In this document: positions 18,626-27,469 of the stretch, in pieces
Layout: each line of letters begins with the position of its first letter
Position numbering within the stretch: the first letter of the stretch is position 1
NCBI RefSeq assembly: GCF_000177235.2
Contig: NC_014829.1
Span: 1,302,001 to 1,366,000, forward strand
DNA length: 64,000 nucleotides
Source: Evansella cellulosilytica DSM 2522
GTDB lineage: Bacteria; Bacillota; Bacilli; Bacillales; Salisediminibacteriaceae
Direction of reading: 5' to 3'
Notes under the pieces: generated by a model
Told to the model about the DNA's origin: nothing
The model's input: the letters and a program-made list of their open reading frames with translations, nothing else
The model's database searches: none
Translations under genes and position numbers: made by a program

Positions 18626-18805
18626 ATGAGGTATTCACAACCGCAAATGAACAAACTGATTCAAAACAATAAAGAACTGCAACAAAAGTTGAAGGCGCTA
18701 ATGGCGGAGCATGACTTGGAGAAGATTTATGCCGTGAAAGCCTTGTACCATGCGGAAGTGGCAGACGGAGGGAAGTATCAGAAAGATTATCGTGCACTTG
18801 ATTAA
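18626..18805 (+). CDS. small uncharacterised protein (59 residues)
   Basis: Starts MRYSQPQMNKLIQNNKELQQ and ends YQKDYRALD. AAAAGGAG lies at a proper distance from ATG 18626. The sequence predicts a charged helix, perhaps coiled coil, without membrane segments. It sits 42 bases after the DbpA gene and may be co-transcribed. The stop is followed at once by AAGACAGAG and GGGACGGTTC repeats. The family is not recognised. Confidence 0.65.
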   Translation: MRYSQPQMNKLIQNNKELQQKLKALMAEHDLEKIYAVKALYHAEVADGGKYQKDYRALD

Positions 18806-18820
18806 GACAGAGAGGCAAAT

Positions 18821-19183
18821 GGGGACGGTTCGGAACCAGTGAAAAAGTACTTGCAATTAGAGAGCCTCCTAATAAATATAAGGTTTATAGAATATAGGGG
18901 TTGAAGAGACCTATGCAAACTCGCTTTCCGCGGGCGGCTGGTAAGCCTCCTCTATGCTGCGCATCTTCGGGGTCTTACCTCTGCCTATACTCCCGCAGGA
19001 GTCTCGTTTGCTCCAGTCTCATCAACTCTTTCTCTAATTAGGTACTCTGAATAATCATGCAACAATATATAAATTTCTACACTTTTTCAGCGGTCTCGGA
19101 CGGTTCTTACTTGCCAAATTATAAAATTGCATACTAGAGGTTCGGGACTTTTTTCTGCAGAGTAGAACCGTCCCTATTAGCCA
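18821..19183 (-). repeat. composite repeat copy A (short form, minus orientation)
   Basis: Runs from GGGACGGTTCGG through AGTGAAAAAGTACTTGC, GCGAGT/ACTCGC arms (CGCTTTCCGCGGGCGG ... CTCCCGCAGGAGTCTCG) and TTTTTCAGCGGTCTCGGACG, ending at a separate GAACCGTCCCTATTAGCC. It lacks the 86-bp module seen in copies B, C and E. Confidence 0.85.
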
Positions 19184-19228
19184 ATAGTGAGTTTAGTCTT
19201 TGATTTTTAATAAATGATATATTTTGGC

Positions 19229-19698
19229 AAACCGCTTGAAAAGGTGGGAAGCAAATTTGGTTCCCTTAAAGAACTTTTACAATATTTTGATGGATGAATT
19301 CCTTTCAGTACATTAGATGAAAATGAGTATAATTAATTATTAAATAGAATCCAAGAAATTGAAAGTGATGAGAGGAACTCTGGTAGTCCAATAATAGATG
19401 CACATATTTATGGGAATTATTTTAAAGATGTGTTAAGCCCTAAGATTCCTAAGAGAAAGTTTGAATATTTGACAAACAATTATAAATTACCTTCTGAAGG
19501 TTATTTCGTTGATCCATCAAATAATTTTACCGAGAGATTAAGACAAATTGCAATGGTCTGGAAATGGACATTTATGGATGGTTAATCAACCCATTGAAAC
19601 AATCAATTAAATCCAAGATTGTTAAGGTCATATCACCTCAAGGAATACCACATATGTTGACCACAGAATATAATCCGCGCGAATATAAGATTCGCTAA
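19229..19698 (+). pseudogene. decayed gene of unknown family
   Basis: One plus frame reads KPLEKVGSKFGSLKELLQYF, then a TGA, STLDENEYN, a TAA, and a longer stretch with DAHIYGNYFKDVL, KFEYLTNNYKLPSEGYFVD and MVWKWTFMDG-stop (19583-19585). A second frame continues to 19698 with VISPQGIPHMLTTEYNPREY. At least two stops and one frameshift make it a pseudogene. I cannot name the family. It precedes an ABC transporter pair and may have belonged to the same cassette. Confidence 0.5.
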
Positions 19699-19773
19699 GT
19701 AATGGGGGTAACTAATTTTCCTAATGAAGGAGAAATAATACCATTTGGATAAACTTTTAATAGAGGAGAAGTC

Positions 19774-20529
19774 ATGAGAAGATTATTTGAGTTCTATTTA
19801 CTCTTCATAAAGATTGTAGTAACTAATAAAGTCGCATTTCTATGGACTCTCATATTTCCGATAATATATATTTTATTGTTTAGTAGAATTACATTAAGTA
19901 ATGGATTTGATGATAATTCTTTTATAGAAACTATAGCAATGTTTTTTAGCTATATTATATTTGTTGTTTCAATAAATGCTAGTTTAAGTTTAATTTCATT
20001 GAGGGAAACCGGATTTCTGAAAATGTTCTTTTTTATTACTGGCTCCAAGATACCTATTGTCTTTGGACAAATTTTAGCTCAATTATGTTTTTTATATATA
20101 AATATTATCATAGTATCATTAGTATTCTTTTTTTTATCAGGTGAAAACTTATATTCGCTTCTGCAACTAGGCTTATTAGTAGTAACAATTACCTTTATTC
20201 CGATAAGCCTTTTTAATTTATGGATTACTACTTTACCCATTAAAAATGAGTCCATCATTCCAATAATGAATATAGCTGTTTTCCCTTTGATTATTATAGC
20301 ATTTTCTGTTAATTATACAGATTACTTAATATTAGACTTTTTTATATCATTTAACCCAGTAAAATTTATTCATAATATTACAATTTTCATAGCAAACAAT
20401 ATTGGTATTACATCTGTGGGTAATAAAAATGCTAATAATTTTTTTATAATTAATACTATAACATATACATTGATAGGCTTACTTATGTTGAGGTATTTTA
20501 AGATAATATCTGTTGTGAAAAGAAATTAA
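19774..20529 (+). CDS. ABC-2 type transporter permease
   Basis: 251 residues with about six membrane segments (FLWTLIFPIIYILLF, ETIAMFFSYIIFVVSI, ILAQLCFLYINIIIVSLVFF and others). ATG 19774 follows AGAGGAGAAGTC. The hydrophobic, Leu/Ile-rich layout and the downstream ATPase define an ABC-2 exporter permease. Pairing with an ATPase and a ruined M16 peptidase gene resembles peptide antibiotic or immunity export cassettes, but the substrate is unknown. Very AT-rich compared with neighbours, suggesting acquisition. Intact, though both flanking genes are decayed. Confidence 0.8.
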   Translation: MRRLFEFYLLFIKIVVTNKVAFLWTLIFPIIYILLFSRITLSNGFDDNSFIETIAMFFSYIIFVVSINASLSLISLRETGFLKMFFFITGSKIPIVFGQILAQLCFLYINIIIVSLVFFFLSGENLYSLLQLGLLVVTITFIPISLFNLWITTLPIKNESIIPIMNIAVFPLIIIAFSVNYTDYLILDFFISFNPVKFIHNITIFIANNIGITSVGNKNANNFFIINTITYTLIGLLMLRYFKIISVVKRN

Positions 20530-20584
20530 TTGTATTAATTAAATTGAGATCTAAAAGTCTAATAAACATTTTAGGAGAGTAAAT

Positions 20585-21307
20585 ATGATTGAGATAAAAA
20601 ACTTGAATTTTATGTATAAAAACACAAGTGAGAAAATACTTGATGATATGTCATTAAAGTTCTCAAGTGGAAAAGTAAATGTAATAATTGGTCATAATGG
20701 TTCAGGGAAGACTACTCTTTTGGATATTTTGTCAGGTGCAATTAATAGACCTAGTGAAGTGTATAATGCTCCGCCACAAAAAGATATAGTTTACCAATTA
20801 CAAGGGGTTCTCTTTCCATTATCATTAAAGGGAAAAGACTATGTAAGAATTTACATTAATACAGATCATAAAAAAAAATCAAATAACGATTTATATAATA
20901 CTTTGTTAGAAGAATGTATTAATGATAGGGAAAGGTATATGCTGAAAAAGCTTTGGCACCTTCCTTTTGGAGCGATGTCAGTAGGAGAACGTAGATGGCT
21001 TACAACAATTTCGATATGTCTTCTCGATAGAGCATTATATATTTTTGATGAGCCAACGTCGGGTGTTGACCCAGAGGCGAGAGTAAATATATTAAGGCGA
21101 ATTGATAAGCTGAGTTCTATCGATGATAAACTAATTGTATTAACAACCCATACACTTCATGAATTTAAATTCATAAAGTGCCAACTTTATGTAATGTCTG
21201 AAGGTAAAATAGTATTTGAAGGTTCTTATGATGATTTTCTTAAAAATGCTAGAACTGATAATCCGGATAAAGCATTTGAAATAATTATTAATAGGAGGGA
21301 ACACTAG
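20585..21307 (+). CDS. ABC transporter ATP-binding protein
   Basis: 240 residues, ATG at 20585 after TTAGGAGAGTAA. Walker A GHNGSGKTTLLD, Q-loop region VYQLQGVLFP, a signature variant MSVGERR in place of LSGGQ, Walker B ALYIFDEPTSGVD and H-loop TTHTLHEF are all present. It should power the permease encoded 55 bases upstream. The signature GE pattern is typical of drug/peptide exporter ATPases. A remnant of an M16 peptidase follows, hinting at an original peptide-related operon. Confidence 0.88.
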   Translation: MIEIKNLNFMYKNTSEKILDDMSLKFSSGKVNVIIGHNGSGKTTLLDILSGAINRPSEVYNAPPQKDIVYQLQGVLFPLSLKGKDYVRIYINTDHKKKSNNDLYNTLLEECINDRERYMLKKLWHLPFGAMSVGERRWLTTISICLLDRALYIFDEPTSGVDPEARVNILRRIDKLSSIDDKLIVLTTHTLHEFKFIKCQLYVMSEGKIVFEGSYDDFLKNARTDNPDKAFEIIINRREH

Positions 21308-21334
21308 AAAGTGGGATAAACAGAAATTATTAAA

Positions 21335-21724
21335 AAGTCAGGTATATTATTTCAACAAAAATATTATAAAGCAATGTCAGTATGTATAGTAGTCAAAGTT
21401 GATTCAGTAATGGAAGGTGAGTTATCTAATGGGATTTCACACTTCTTTAAGAATAAAGAGTGATAATAAATACCAATTACCCAATTCGTTGATATTACAG
21501 GTAGGTTTATGAGAGCTTTTACATCAAAAGAATTTACTACGTATAATGTAAAGGAGCTACCTGAATATTTCTTGGAGATCTTTGAAGAGTTACTTAAGGT
21601 TATTTATAATCCTAAATTTATAACAGAAGATCTTGAAATGGAAAAAAATCATATCACATTAGATAAATCAGTATCTGATAGATTCAGAAGAACAAATAAA
21701 AATATAGGGCTTTCAAAAGAGGCC
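21335..21724 (+). pseudogene. M16 (insulinase-type) peptidase remnant cut by repeat B
   Basis: A single frame reads SVCIVVKVDSVMEGELSNGI, then SHFFKNKE and three stops, then TQFVDITGRFMRAFTSKEF, TTYNVKELPEYFLEIFEELL and NPKFITEDLEMEKNHI. This matches the N-terminal M16 fold, but the zinc motif HxxEH after GISHF is replaced by KNKE and nonsense codons. The 3' side ends in composite repeat B, so the last residues of the surviving frame (TEKVEIMIFYC...) are repeat-encoded. M16 peptidases often accompany peptide-exporting ABC genes, as here. Non-functional. Confidence 0.75.
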
Positions 21725-22063
21725 ACTGAAAAAGTAGAAATCATGATATTTTATTGTATTAATATTCAATATATCTAAATATATAATAGGTTGATGAGAC
21801 CGGAGTAAGCGAGGTAACTGTTTCCTCTACTAAATTATGCTTCGTAGCGTATCCGTCGAGACAACTCGAAGCACTAGCGAAGAAGCATCGCTCGTTCCTG
21901 CGGGAGAAAAGGCAGGGGTGAGACTACGTATCAAGTAGGCTCACCAGCCGCCCGCGGAAAGCGAGTTTGCACAGGTCACATCAACTTCTATATTCATTTA
22001 ACCTTATATTTATTAATCTATACTTAAAGGGTAAGTACTTTTTCACTAGTCTCGGACGGTTCT
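21725..22063 (+). repeat. composite repeat copy B (long form)
   Basis: Starts CTGAAAAAGTAGAAATC, contains GATGAGACCGGAG, the 86-bp module (GGTAACTG ... CGCTCGTTC), CTGCGGGAG, CCGCCCGCGGAAAGCGAGTT and ends TTTTTCACTAGTCTCGGACG. It truncates the M16 remnant. It lacks the left GAACCGTCC arm present in copies C-F. Confidence 0.85.
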
Positions 22064-22193
22064 CGTGCTTCCTATTAGTAATAACTACAATTAGGGAGCA
22101 TTAGAACCGTCCCCACGTCACTCCCTTGTTTTATCACGTTTTGCGAGTGAATAAGACAGTGGAACCCCACTGTCTTGAACCGTCCCTATTTGC
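22064..22193. repeat. empty REP site plus second-family REP
   Basis: 22054-22114 is the uninterrupted version of the site occupied by the group II intron at 4126/6062. Next, AGTGAATAAGACAGTGG with CCCCACTGTCTTG and a GAACCGTCCCTATTTGCC core form a mixed repeat. Confidence 0.75.
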
Positions 22194-22298
22194 CGCCCCC
22201 CTGAAACGTTCAAGAAAAAGACATACATCCTTCATTTTTTGGGAGGAGATTATTACGATATTTGTCGAATCTCCATGTGAATAAATAATGAGAGGCTG

Positions 22299-23036
22299 GT
22301 GGTTAATGAAATGAAGAGAGAAGAGGGAACTTTAGTGCATTTTACCCAATCGGAAAAGAATGAAAAAGTTTTTCGCCATGACTATGCTGTTTCAGAAGAA
22401 GTTCAGAAAGTGATGATTAATGAAGTTACAAACAAATTTAGGAACTATGTCTTTGGAGAATTTTTTTCCACATTTGTTCCGGTCTTGGTGGAATACATGG
22501 ATGAACATGAGATTAGAATGGAAAAACATCGCTCTATGCTTTTAAACCTTTTTTGGTGCCGTCTGTTGTATGAGTCTAGCCTAATAGACACGATTAGTGT
22601 TGTGGAAGAATTTATTGAAGAGAACTATGATTTGATGAAAAAGAAGCCCATATTATTACCATGGTTAAGGGAATGGGAAAAAGCGGTTCCAAAATTTTAT
22701 TTTGTAGGTCATATTTTTCACAATGGCTATTTTGTTGTAGTAGATATTTTAACGAGAGAGACGACAGAAGTATTGATGCTTGACCCTGAGGCTACGCCAC
22801 CAAGAAAAGGGGAGATTGTTTTCGGAACGTTGATTCCCTTAGGCAATGGAGACTACTTTCCTATTGTTGATTTTTATCATTTTGACTATCAAGCTAGAGA
22901 AGCAATGGCTTCTTGTATGATGTATCACTTTGATAACTTCTTAAAACATGATACGATGCACGATGCATTCCACCACGTTCTTTCAATCATGCTACAAATT
23001 GAAAGAAAAATCTTCTTAGACAATCACCAAAATTAA
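22299..23036 (+). CDS. uncharacterised cytosolic protein
   Basis: 245 residues from GTG 22299, or 241 from ATG 22311, which has GGTGG nearby; the start is uncertain. No signal peptide or membrane segment. The first half is helical (KVMINEVTNKFRNYVFGEFF, HRSMLLNLFWCRLLYESSLI), the middle has beta-strand character (KFYFVGHIFHNGYFVVVDIL), and the end is His-rich (MMYHFDNFLKHDTMHDAFHH). The middle resembles small beta-barrel segments found beside SEC-C proteins, but I cannot assign a family. It is isolated between repeats and a nuclease-like gene. Confidence 0.65.
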   Translation: MVNEMKREEGTLVHFTQSEKNEKVFRHDYAVSEEVQKVMINEVTNKFRNYVFGEFFSTFVPVLVEYMDEHEIRMEKHRSMLLNLFWCRLLYESSLIDTISVVEEFIEENYDLMKKKPILLPWLREWEKAVPKFYFVGHIFHNGYFVVVDILTRETTEVLMLDPEATPPRKGEIVFGTLIPLGNGDYFPIVDFYHFDYQAREAMASCMMYHFDNFLKHDTMHDAFHHVLSIMLQIERKIFLDNHQN

Positions 23037-23252
23037 TCTTCAAGTAAAATCACTTCACTCGCAAACTTCTCTTTGAATTAGAGCCGGATCAATAGAGTAT
23101 AAGAGCTTCCTTAGTGGACAAATTGAATCGAACAATATTTTTCCAATAAAAATTAAGAAGGATTAGTAATCATTCTTGATTTAGCTCTATGTATCGTAAT
23201 ATAATGCAGATAAAAGACGGAACATATGTTCTCTGAAAGGGGCATGCTCGGG

Positions 23253-24143
23253 ATGAGTACTGATCATGATCGGTTATTTAAAGAGTTAATTTCTACATTC
23301 TTTGAGGAGTTTATCATGTTATTTTTTCCTGAGGCTTTTGAACACTTAGACTTTGAGAATCTTCGTTTCCTTTCACAAGAGTTATTTACTGATGTCACAG
23401 AAGGGGATAAGCATGTTGTAGACCTTTTAGTAGAAACGAAATTAAAAGGAGAGGATGGTTTAGTCATTATTCATTTAGAACCACAATCATCTTCACAGAA
23501 AAAGTTTAATGAGCGCATGTTTATATACTTTAGTCGTATCTATCAGAAATACCGACGCAAAATTCTTCCTATTGCCATCTTCACTTATGATACTACTCGA
23601 GATGAACCAGATTCTTTGACACTTCATTTCCCATTTGCAGATATTCTTCAGTTTAATTACCTCATTGTTGAGCTAAAAAAACAAAATTGGAGAAGCTATA
23701 TTCGCGAGGATAACCCAGTTGCAGCAGCACTTTTAAGCAAAATGGGGTATACTAAAGAGGAGCGAGTTGAGGTTAAAAAAGAGTTTTTTAGAATATTAAT
23801 AAGGCTAGAATTAGATACAGCTAGAGAAGCATTACTTACTGGATTTTTTGAATCATATCTAAAATTAAATGCTCAAGAGGAGAGTCAATTAATAAAAGAG
23901 GTGAAAGCTATGAACCCAAAGGAGGGTGAAAAGATAATGGAAATCATGACTTCTTATGAAAGGAAAGGTATAAAACAAGGGTTAGAACAAGGCATAGAAC
24001 AAGGCAGGGAGCAAGAAAGGCTAGAAGTTGCAAAACGAATGTTAGAAAAAGAGAAATCGATTGATGAAATTATTGAGATAACTGGGCTATCGGGAATAGT
24101 TGTAGAGAAGTTAAAGAAAGAATTTCCTTCAAGGAAACAGTAA
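23253..24143 (+). CDS. Rpn/YhgA-type PD-(D/E)XK nuclease family protein
   Basis: 296 residues from ATG 23253, which has AAAGGGG at 23236-23242; ATG 23226 lacks such a site. HDRLFKELISTFFEEFI opens the protein as in Rpn and PDDEXK_2 proteins. The active-site pattern is HVVDLLVETK, then VIIHLEPQS (Asp ... Glu-x-Gln). A C-terminal coiled tail repeats KQGLEQGIEQGREQERLE, typical of the family. Rpn proteins are recombination-promoting nucleases spread by transfer and often toxic or phage-related. The gene stands alone with AT-rich composition. It is intact. Confidence 0.8.
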   Translation: MSTDHDRLFKELISTFFEEFIMLFFPEAFEHLDFENLRFLSQELFTDVTEGDKHVVDLLVETKLKGEDGLVIIHLEPQSSSQKKFNERMFIYFSRIYQKYRRKILPIAIFTYDTTRDEPDSLTLHFPFADILQFNYLIVELKKQNWRSYIREDNPVAAALLSKMGYTKEERVEVKKEFFRILIRLELDTAREALLTGFFESYLKLNAQEESQLIKEVKAMNPKEGEKIMEIMTSYERKGIKQGLEQGIEQGREQERLEVAKRMLEKEKSIDEIIEITGLSGIVVEKLKKEFPSRKQ

Positions 24144-24237
24144 TGCAGTTATGCCCCCCCTTGTCTTAGCTGTTATATGATTATAATGTAAAGTCTACGG
24201 CAATAACTAATATAAAAAATAGAATTGGAGAATTGTT

Positions 24238-25365
24238 GTGAGACGGTTTATTTTATTGATTATGATTGTTTTTCTTGCCTATGTGTCAAAGCCGTTATGG
24301 GAAGAGCACGTACAACAACTTGATCCTACAACTATTATGGAATCTTTTTCTTCTAAGGTGAATGAGATAAAAGAAGATGAAGCGTTTCTGGCATTGATGG
24401 ATTCCATAACCCAGCAAATCGATTTGTTACTAGACCCTACAGACGGCCCACGAGAAGAACGAGATGTATTTGAAGACATCGCAGCGCCTGAATTGGCGGA
24501 GCCAAGAGAACAACCTTTTTCCATTCATAATGTGGAAATAGGAAATACAAGAGCAGAAGTAGAGGAGATTATCGGCAGAAGTCCAAATAGAAGCACGTTA
24601 AATGAATATGGGGGTAACTGGAACACATATCATCATGACTATCAGAATTTTATTATGGTGGCGTATGATGAGGATGATATCGTTCGGGGTCTGTATACGA
24701 ATCAGGATTTGATTGCTTCTTCAACAGACATAAGTTTAGGTAGTTCCATGCAGTTCGTTCAGGAACAGCTTGGAACTCCTGAATCTGTGATTCGATATGG
24801 AACTTTCAACTATCAACTCACAACTAACGGTGAGTATGATGTGTTTCATCTCGACAACAAATATGTCACGATTTTTTACGATCAGCATGAAAACAAAACG
24901 GTTACCGCAATGAAAGTCATTGATGATGAATGGGTGCGTAACAAAACTGGTTTATATACGAAACCGAGCCAACAGCTGCAAGAGGGATTTGAATATCAGT
25001 TGTTTGATGTGACGAATGCTACTAGGAGAAATCATGGTTTGCCTCTTTTAACTTGGGATGAGCATGTGCGAGGCACGGCCCGAAAGCATAGCCTAGATAT
25101 GGCAGAAAACGAATATTTCAGTCACACCAATTTACAAGGGCAATCGCCATTCGAACGAATGAAAGAAGACAACATACAGTTTATGATGGCCGCTGAAAAC
25201 TTGGCATACGGTCAAATCAGTAGCATTTTTGCGCACGAAGGACTAATGAACTCCATAGGACACAGAGAAAATATCCTAAACAAAGACCTTCGTCGTTTAG
25301 GTGTTGGCGTAGCGTTCAATGATGATTCAAAACCATATTATACGAAGAAGTATTTTAGCAGCTAG
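24238..25365 (+). CDS. exported CAP-domain (SCP/PR-1) protein, YlbC-like
   Basis: 375 residues. GTG start with ATTGGAGAATT eight bases ahead. One N-terminal hydrophobic segment (RFILLIMIVFLAYVS) acts as signal or anchor. Residues about 100-235 form a CAP-associated domain (IGNTRAEVEEIIGRSPN, a repeat-like SLGSSMQFVQEQLGTP). Residues about 250-370 are the CAP domain: FDVTNATRRNHGLPLL, HSLDMAENEYFSHTN, MAAENLAYG and SIGHRENILN carry the conserved His/Glu residues. This matches Bacillus YlbC. CAP proteins are extracellular; their exact function in bacilli is unclear. Followed by a terminator. Confidence 0.85.
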   Translation: MRRFILLIMIVFLAYVSKPLWEEHVQQLDPTTIMESFSSKVNEIKEDEAFLALMDSITQQIDLLLDPTDGPREERDVFEDIAAPELAEPREQPFSIHNVEIGNTRAEVEEIIGRSPNRSTLNEYGGNWNTYHHDYQNFIMVAYDEDDIVRGLYTNQDLIASSTDISLGSSMQFVQEQLGTPESVIRYGTFNYQLTTNGEYDVFHLDNKYVTIFYDQHENKTVTAMKVIDDEWVRNKTGLYTKPSQQLQEGFEYQLFDVTNATRRNHGLPLLTWDEHVRGTARKHSLDMAENEYFSHTNLQGQSPFERMKEDNIQFMMAAENLAYGQISSIFAHEGLMNSIGHRENILNKDLRRLGVGVAFNDDSKPYYTKKYFSS

Positions 25366-25372
25366 AATTTAT

Positions 25373-25421
25373 GGTTCCTGTCACCAGTACTGCAAACTTA
25401 TACAGTACAGGGGGCAGGAAC
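25373..25421 (+). terminator. hairpin after the CAP gene
   Basis: GTTCCTG (25374-25380) pairs with CAGGAAC, with an inner GTACTG/CAGTAC stem. The sequence resembles the terminator at 29930-29981, so it may belong to a repeat family. Confidence 0.65.
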
Positions 25422-25670
25422 TTTATCTGTAACTAAAATATTCTGAAAGTTCAATAAAATATTCACGTTAATCATTGATTCGAGATAATCTCAGTGTTAT
25501 CTTAACATTATAATGTTAAATCGGACGTACTAAGAAAAACTGTTGGATTACTTTAAATACTCGGTGAATATGCTGCAAGACAAGACAAGGCTCTTTTAAT
25601 ATCGATCCCCATCAAGCTAAGACATCTTTATGTTTGCAACAAAAATACAAGATTAATAGGAGAATATAAC

Positions 25671-26414
25671 ATGTCAAACATTGCAAAGCGTTTTTATAAA
25701 GGTCGTGTTGCATTAAATGTGTTAGCAAATAGTATAGAAAATGCCAAAGAGGTTTTCGAAGCTGCAGAAGGCTATGTTTTAGTAGGGGTTCTTTCAAAAA
25801 ATTATTCAACTGTAGAAGAAGCCGTAGTTGCAATGAAAAAATATGGAGAAGAAATTGACGAGGCGGTTTCGATTGGTTTAGGTGCAGGTGATAACCGCCA
25901 AGCTGCTGTAGTAGCAGAGATTGCAAAACACTACCAAGGAAGTCATATTAATCAAGTATTCCCGGTAGTTGGGGCAACGCGAGCAAATGTTGGTGAAAAA
26001 ACAAGTTGGATTAATAGTTTAGTATCCCCAACAGGACGTGTTGGATATGTCAATATCTCAACAGGACCGATTAGTGCTGCACAAAGTGAGCATGCGATAG
26101 TACCGATTAAAACCGCCATTGCACTAGTTCGTGATATGGGTGGTGATGCACTGAAATTCTTCCCGATGAAAGGTTTAAACTGTAAAGATGAGTATCGTGC
26201 AGTTGCAAAGGCATGTGGAGAAGAAGGATTTTCGTTAGAGCCAACGGGTGGAATCGACAAAGAGAACTTTGAAATGATTTTACGTATTGCTTTAGAAGCT
26301 AACGTTCCGAAAGTTATTCCTCATGTGTATTCATCCATTATTAATCAGGAGACTGGGAAAACAAATGTTGAGGATGTTCGTGAGCTACTAAAAACGATGA
26401 AGCAATTGGTGTAA
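25671..26414 (+). CDS. dgaF: 2-dehydro-3-deoxyphosphogluconate-type (KDGP) aldolase, DgaF family
   Basis: 247 residues, ATG after AATAGGAGAATATAAC. The whole sequence matches the KDGP aldolase family (RVALNVLANSIENAKEVFEA, VFPVVGATRANVG, PTGRVGYVNISTGP, GGDALKFFPMKGL, SLEPTGGID). Members split a phosphorylated 2-keto-3-deoxy sugar acid into pyruvate and glyceraldehyde 3-phosphate in routes for aminated or unusual sugar acids. The usual partner DgaE is absent here, so the substrate is uncertain. The stop lies directly beside a second-family REP. Confidence 0.85.
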   Translation: MSNIAKRFYKGRVALNVLANSIENAKEVFEAAEGYVLVGVLSKNYSTVEEAVVAMKKYGEEIDEAVSIGLGAGDNRQAAVVAEIAKHYQGSHINQVFPVVGATRANVGEKTSWINSLVSPTGRVGYVNISTGPISAAQSEHAIVPIKTAIALVRDMGGDALKFFPMKGLNCKDEYRAVAKACGEEGFSLEPTGGIDKENFEMILRIALEANVPKVIPHVYSSIINQETGKTNVEDVRELLKTMKQLV

Positions 26415-26488
26415 GACAGAGGGACAGGTACCTTGTCTTATCTGGTTTCGTAAGTGAATAAGACAGAGGGACCTGTCCCCCTTGTCTT
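26413..26488 (+). repeat. intact second-family REP unit
   Basis: AAGACAGAGGGACAGGTACC, then TTGTCTTATC, GTGAATAAGACAGAGGGACC and TGTCCCCCTTGTCTTG: a direct and inverted arrangement of AAGACAGAGGGAC. It represents the empty target of the IS110 element at 14551-16441. Confidence 0.85.
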
Positions 26489-26504
26489 GCCGGGGGAAGT
26501 GATG

Positions 26505-27197
26505 ATGATTGATACACGTGAGCCGATAATTGTAGAGTTTCCTATGAGAGGAGAATGGCTTTCTCCGAACACTCCAGGATCGAGAATTCCGAGTCATGGT
26601 ACAAACAAATTTGGATCAAGGTATGCTTATGACTTTATACAAGTGGATTGGGAAAGAAAGGGATGGCCTGCTTATCGCGTCAGTTTGTCACAATACCTTC
26701 TTTTTGGAGTGCCTCTACATGAATATTATTGTTGGGGTCAGGAAGTATATGCACCTTGCGATGGGGTTATTGTTCAAGCAGAGGATGGTTATGAAGAACG
26801 AGCACGAACGAATTTACTTTCTGATATGTCTAATGCCTATAAAAATGCCCGTTATTTCGATCCGAAAAAAGACGACGTACAATCAGTTGCTGGCAACTAC
26901 ATCATTATGAAATGTGGTGACAATGTATATGCTGCGTTAGTCCATCTTCAAGTAGGCTCTATTAAGGTCTCAGTTGGACAGAGAATAAAAAAAGGTGAGC
27001 TTGTCGGAAGAGTGGGCCATTCAGGTAATTCCTTTGCTCCACATTTACATTTTCAGCTTATGGATAGCAGTGACATCAATACTGCAAACGGGCTGCCTTC
27101 CGCTTTTGAACAGTATGAAGTATTTAGAGATGGTGAGTGGAAAAAACAATTTAATTGCATTCCTTCAAATAAAGATAGGATAAGGTTTCATTCATAA
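26505..27197 (+). CDS. M23-family peptidase-like protein
   Basis: About 230 residues from ATG 26505 (26502 also possible), with GGGGGAAG ahead. An upstream in-frame GTG at 26454 lies inside the REP and is unlikely. The M23/LytM fold is seen in SRYAYDFIQVDW, the barrel segment EVYAPCDGVIVQAEDG, YAALVHLQVGSIKVSVGQRI and GRVGHSGNSFAPHLHFQLMD. The last holds the HxH zinc motif; the first shows Asp, but the partner His is not in the standard HxxxD position. No signal peptide is visible, which is unusual for a wall hydrolase. Possibly an intracellular or inactive homologue. Confidence 0.75.
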   Translation: MIDTREPIIVEFPMRGEWLSPNTPGSRIPSHGTNKFGSRYAYDFIQVDWERKGWPAYRVSLSQYLLFGVPLHEYYCWGQEVYAPCDGVIVQAEDGYEERARTNLLSDMSNAYKNARYFDPKKDDVQSVAGNYIIMKCGDNVYAALVHLQVGSIKVSVGQRIKKGELVGRVGHSGNSFAPHLHFQLMDSSDINTANGLPSAFEQYEVFRDGEWKKQFNCIPSNKDRIRFHS

Positions 27198-27326
27198 TCT
27201 CTTTTTTAAAGGTCAAAAAAACAACAATTCCTTTAGCAGGGGAATTATCTGGATTAGACAAGAGTGAATTTGAAAAAAAAGAGAGTAATTGGTTATTTTG
27301 GAAACAATGACCGTTTCTAAGAACAG

Positions 27327-27367
27327 ACTAAAAACGAGCTTTACCAAGCTCGTTTTTAGTTTTTTTC
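27327..27367. terminator. strong rho-independent terminator
   Basis: ACTAAAAACGAGCTT pairs over 15 bp with AAGCTCGTTTTTAGT around TACC, followed by T7. Near-identical stems occur at 33462-33497 and 63016-63059. Confidence 0.9.
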
Positions 27368-27436
27368 TTTATAAGATTGTGATTAATGGGGTATAAAGCA
27401 ATGGCGCGCCCCATTATGTATGTTGGTGAGGCTTCT

Positions 27437-27463
27437 GGCAAGGAAGAACCGTCCCTATTAGCC
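27437..27463 (-). repeat. solo REP core at 3' end of the TraB/GumN gene
   Basis: GGCAAGGAAGAACC then GTCCCTATTAGCC; six bases beyond is the stop of the minus-strand gene. The same unit occurs at 28803-28830 and 29995-30021. Confidence 0.8.
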
Positions 27464-27469
27464 TTTCAT

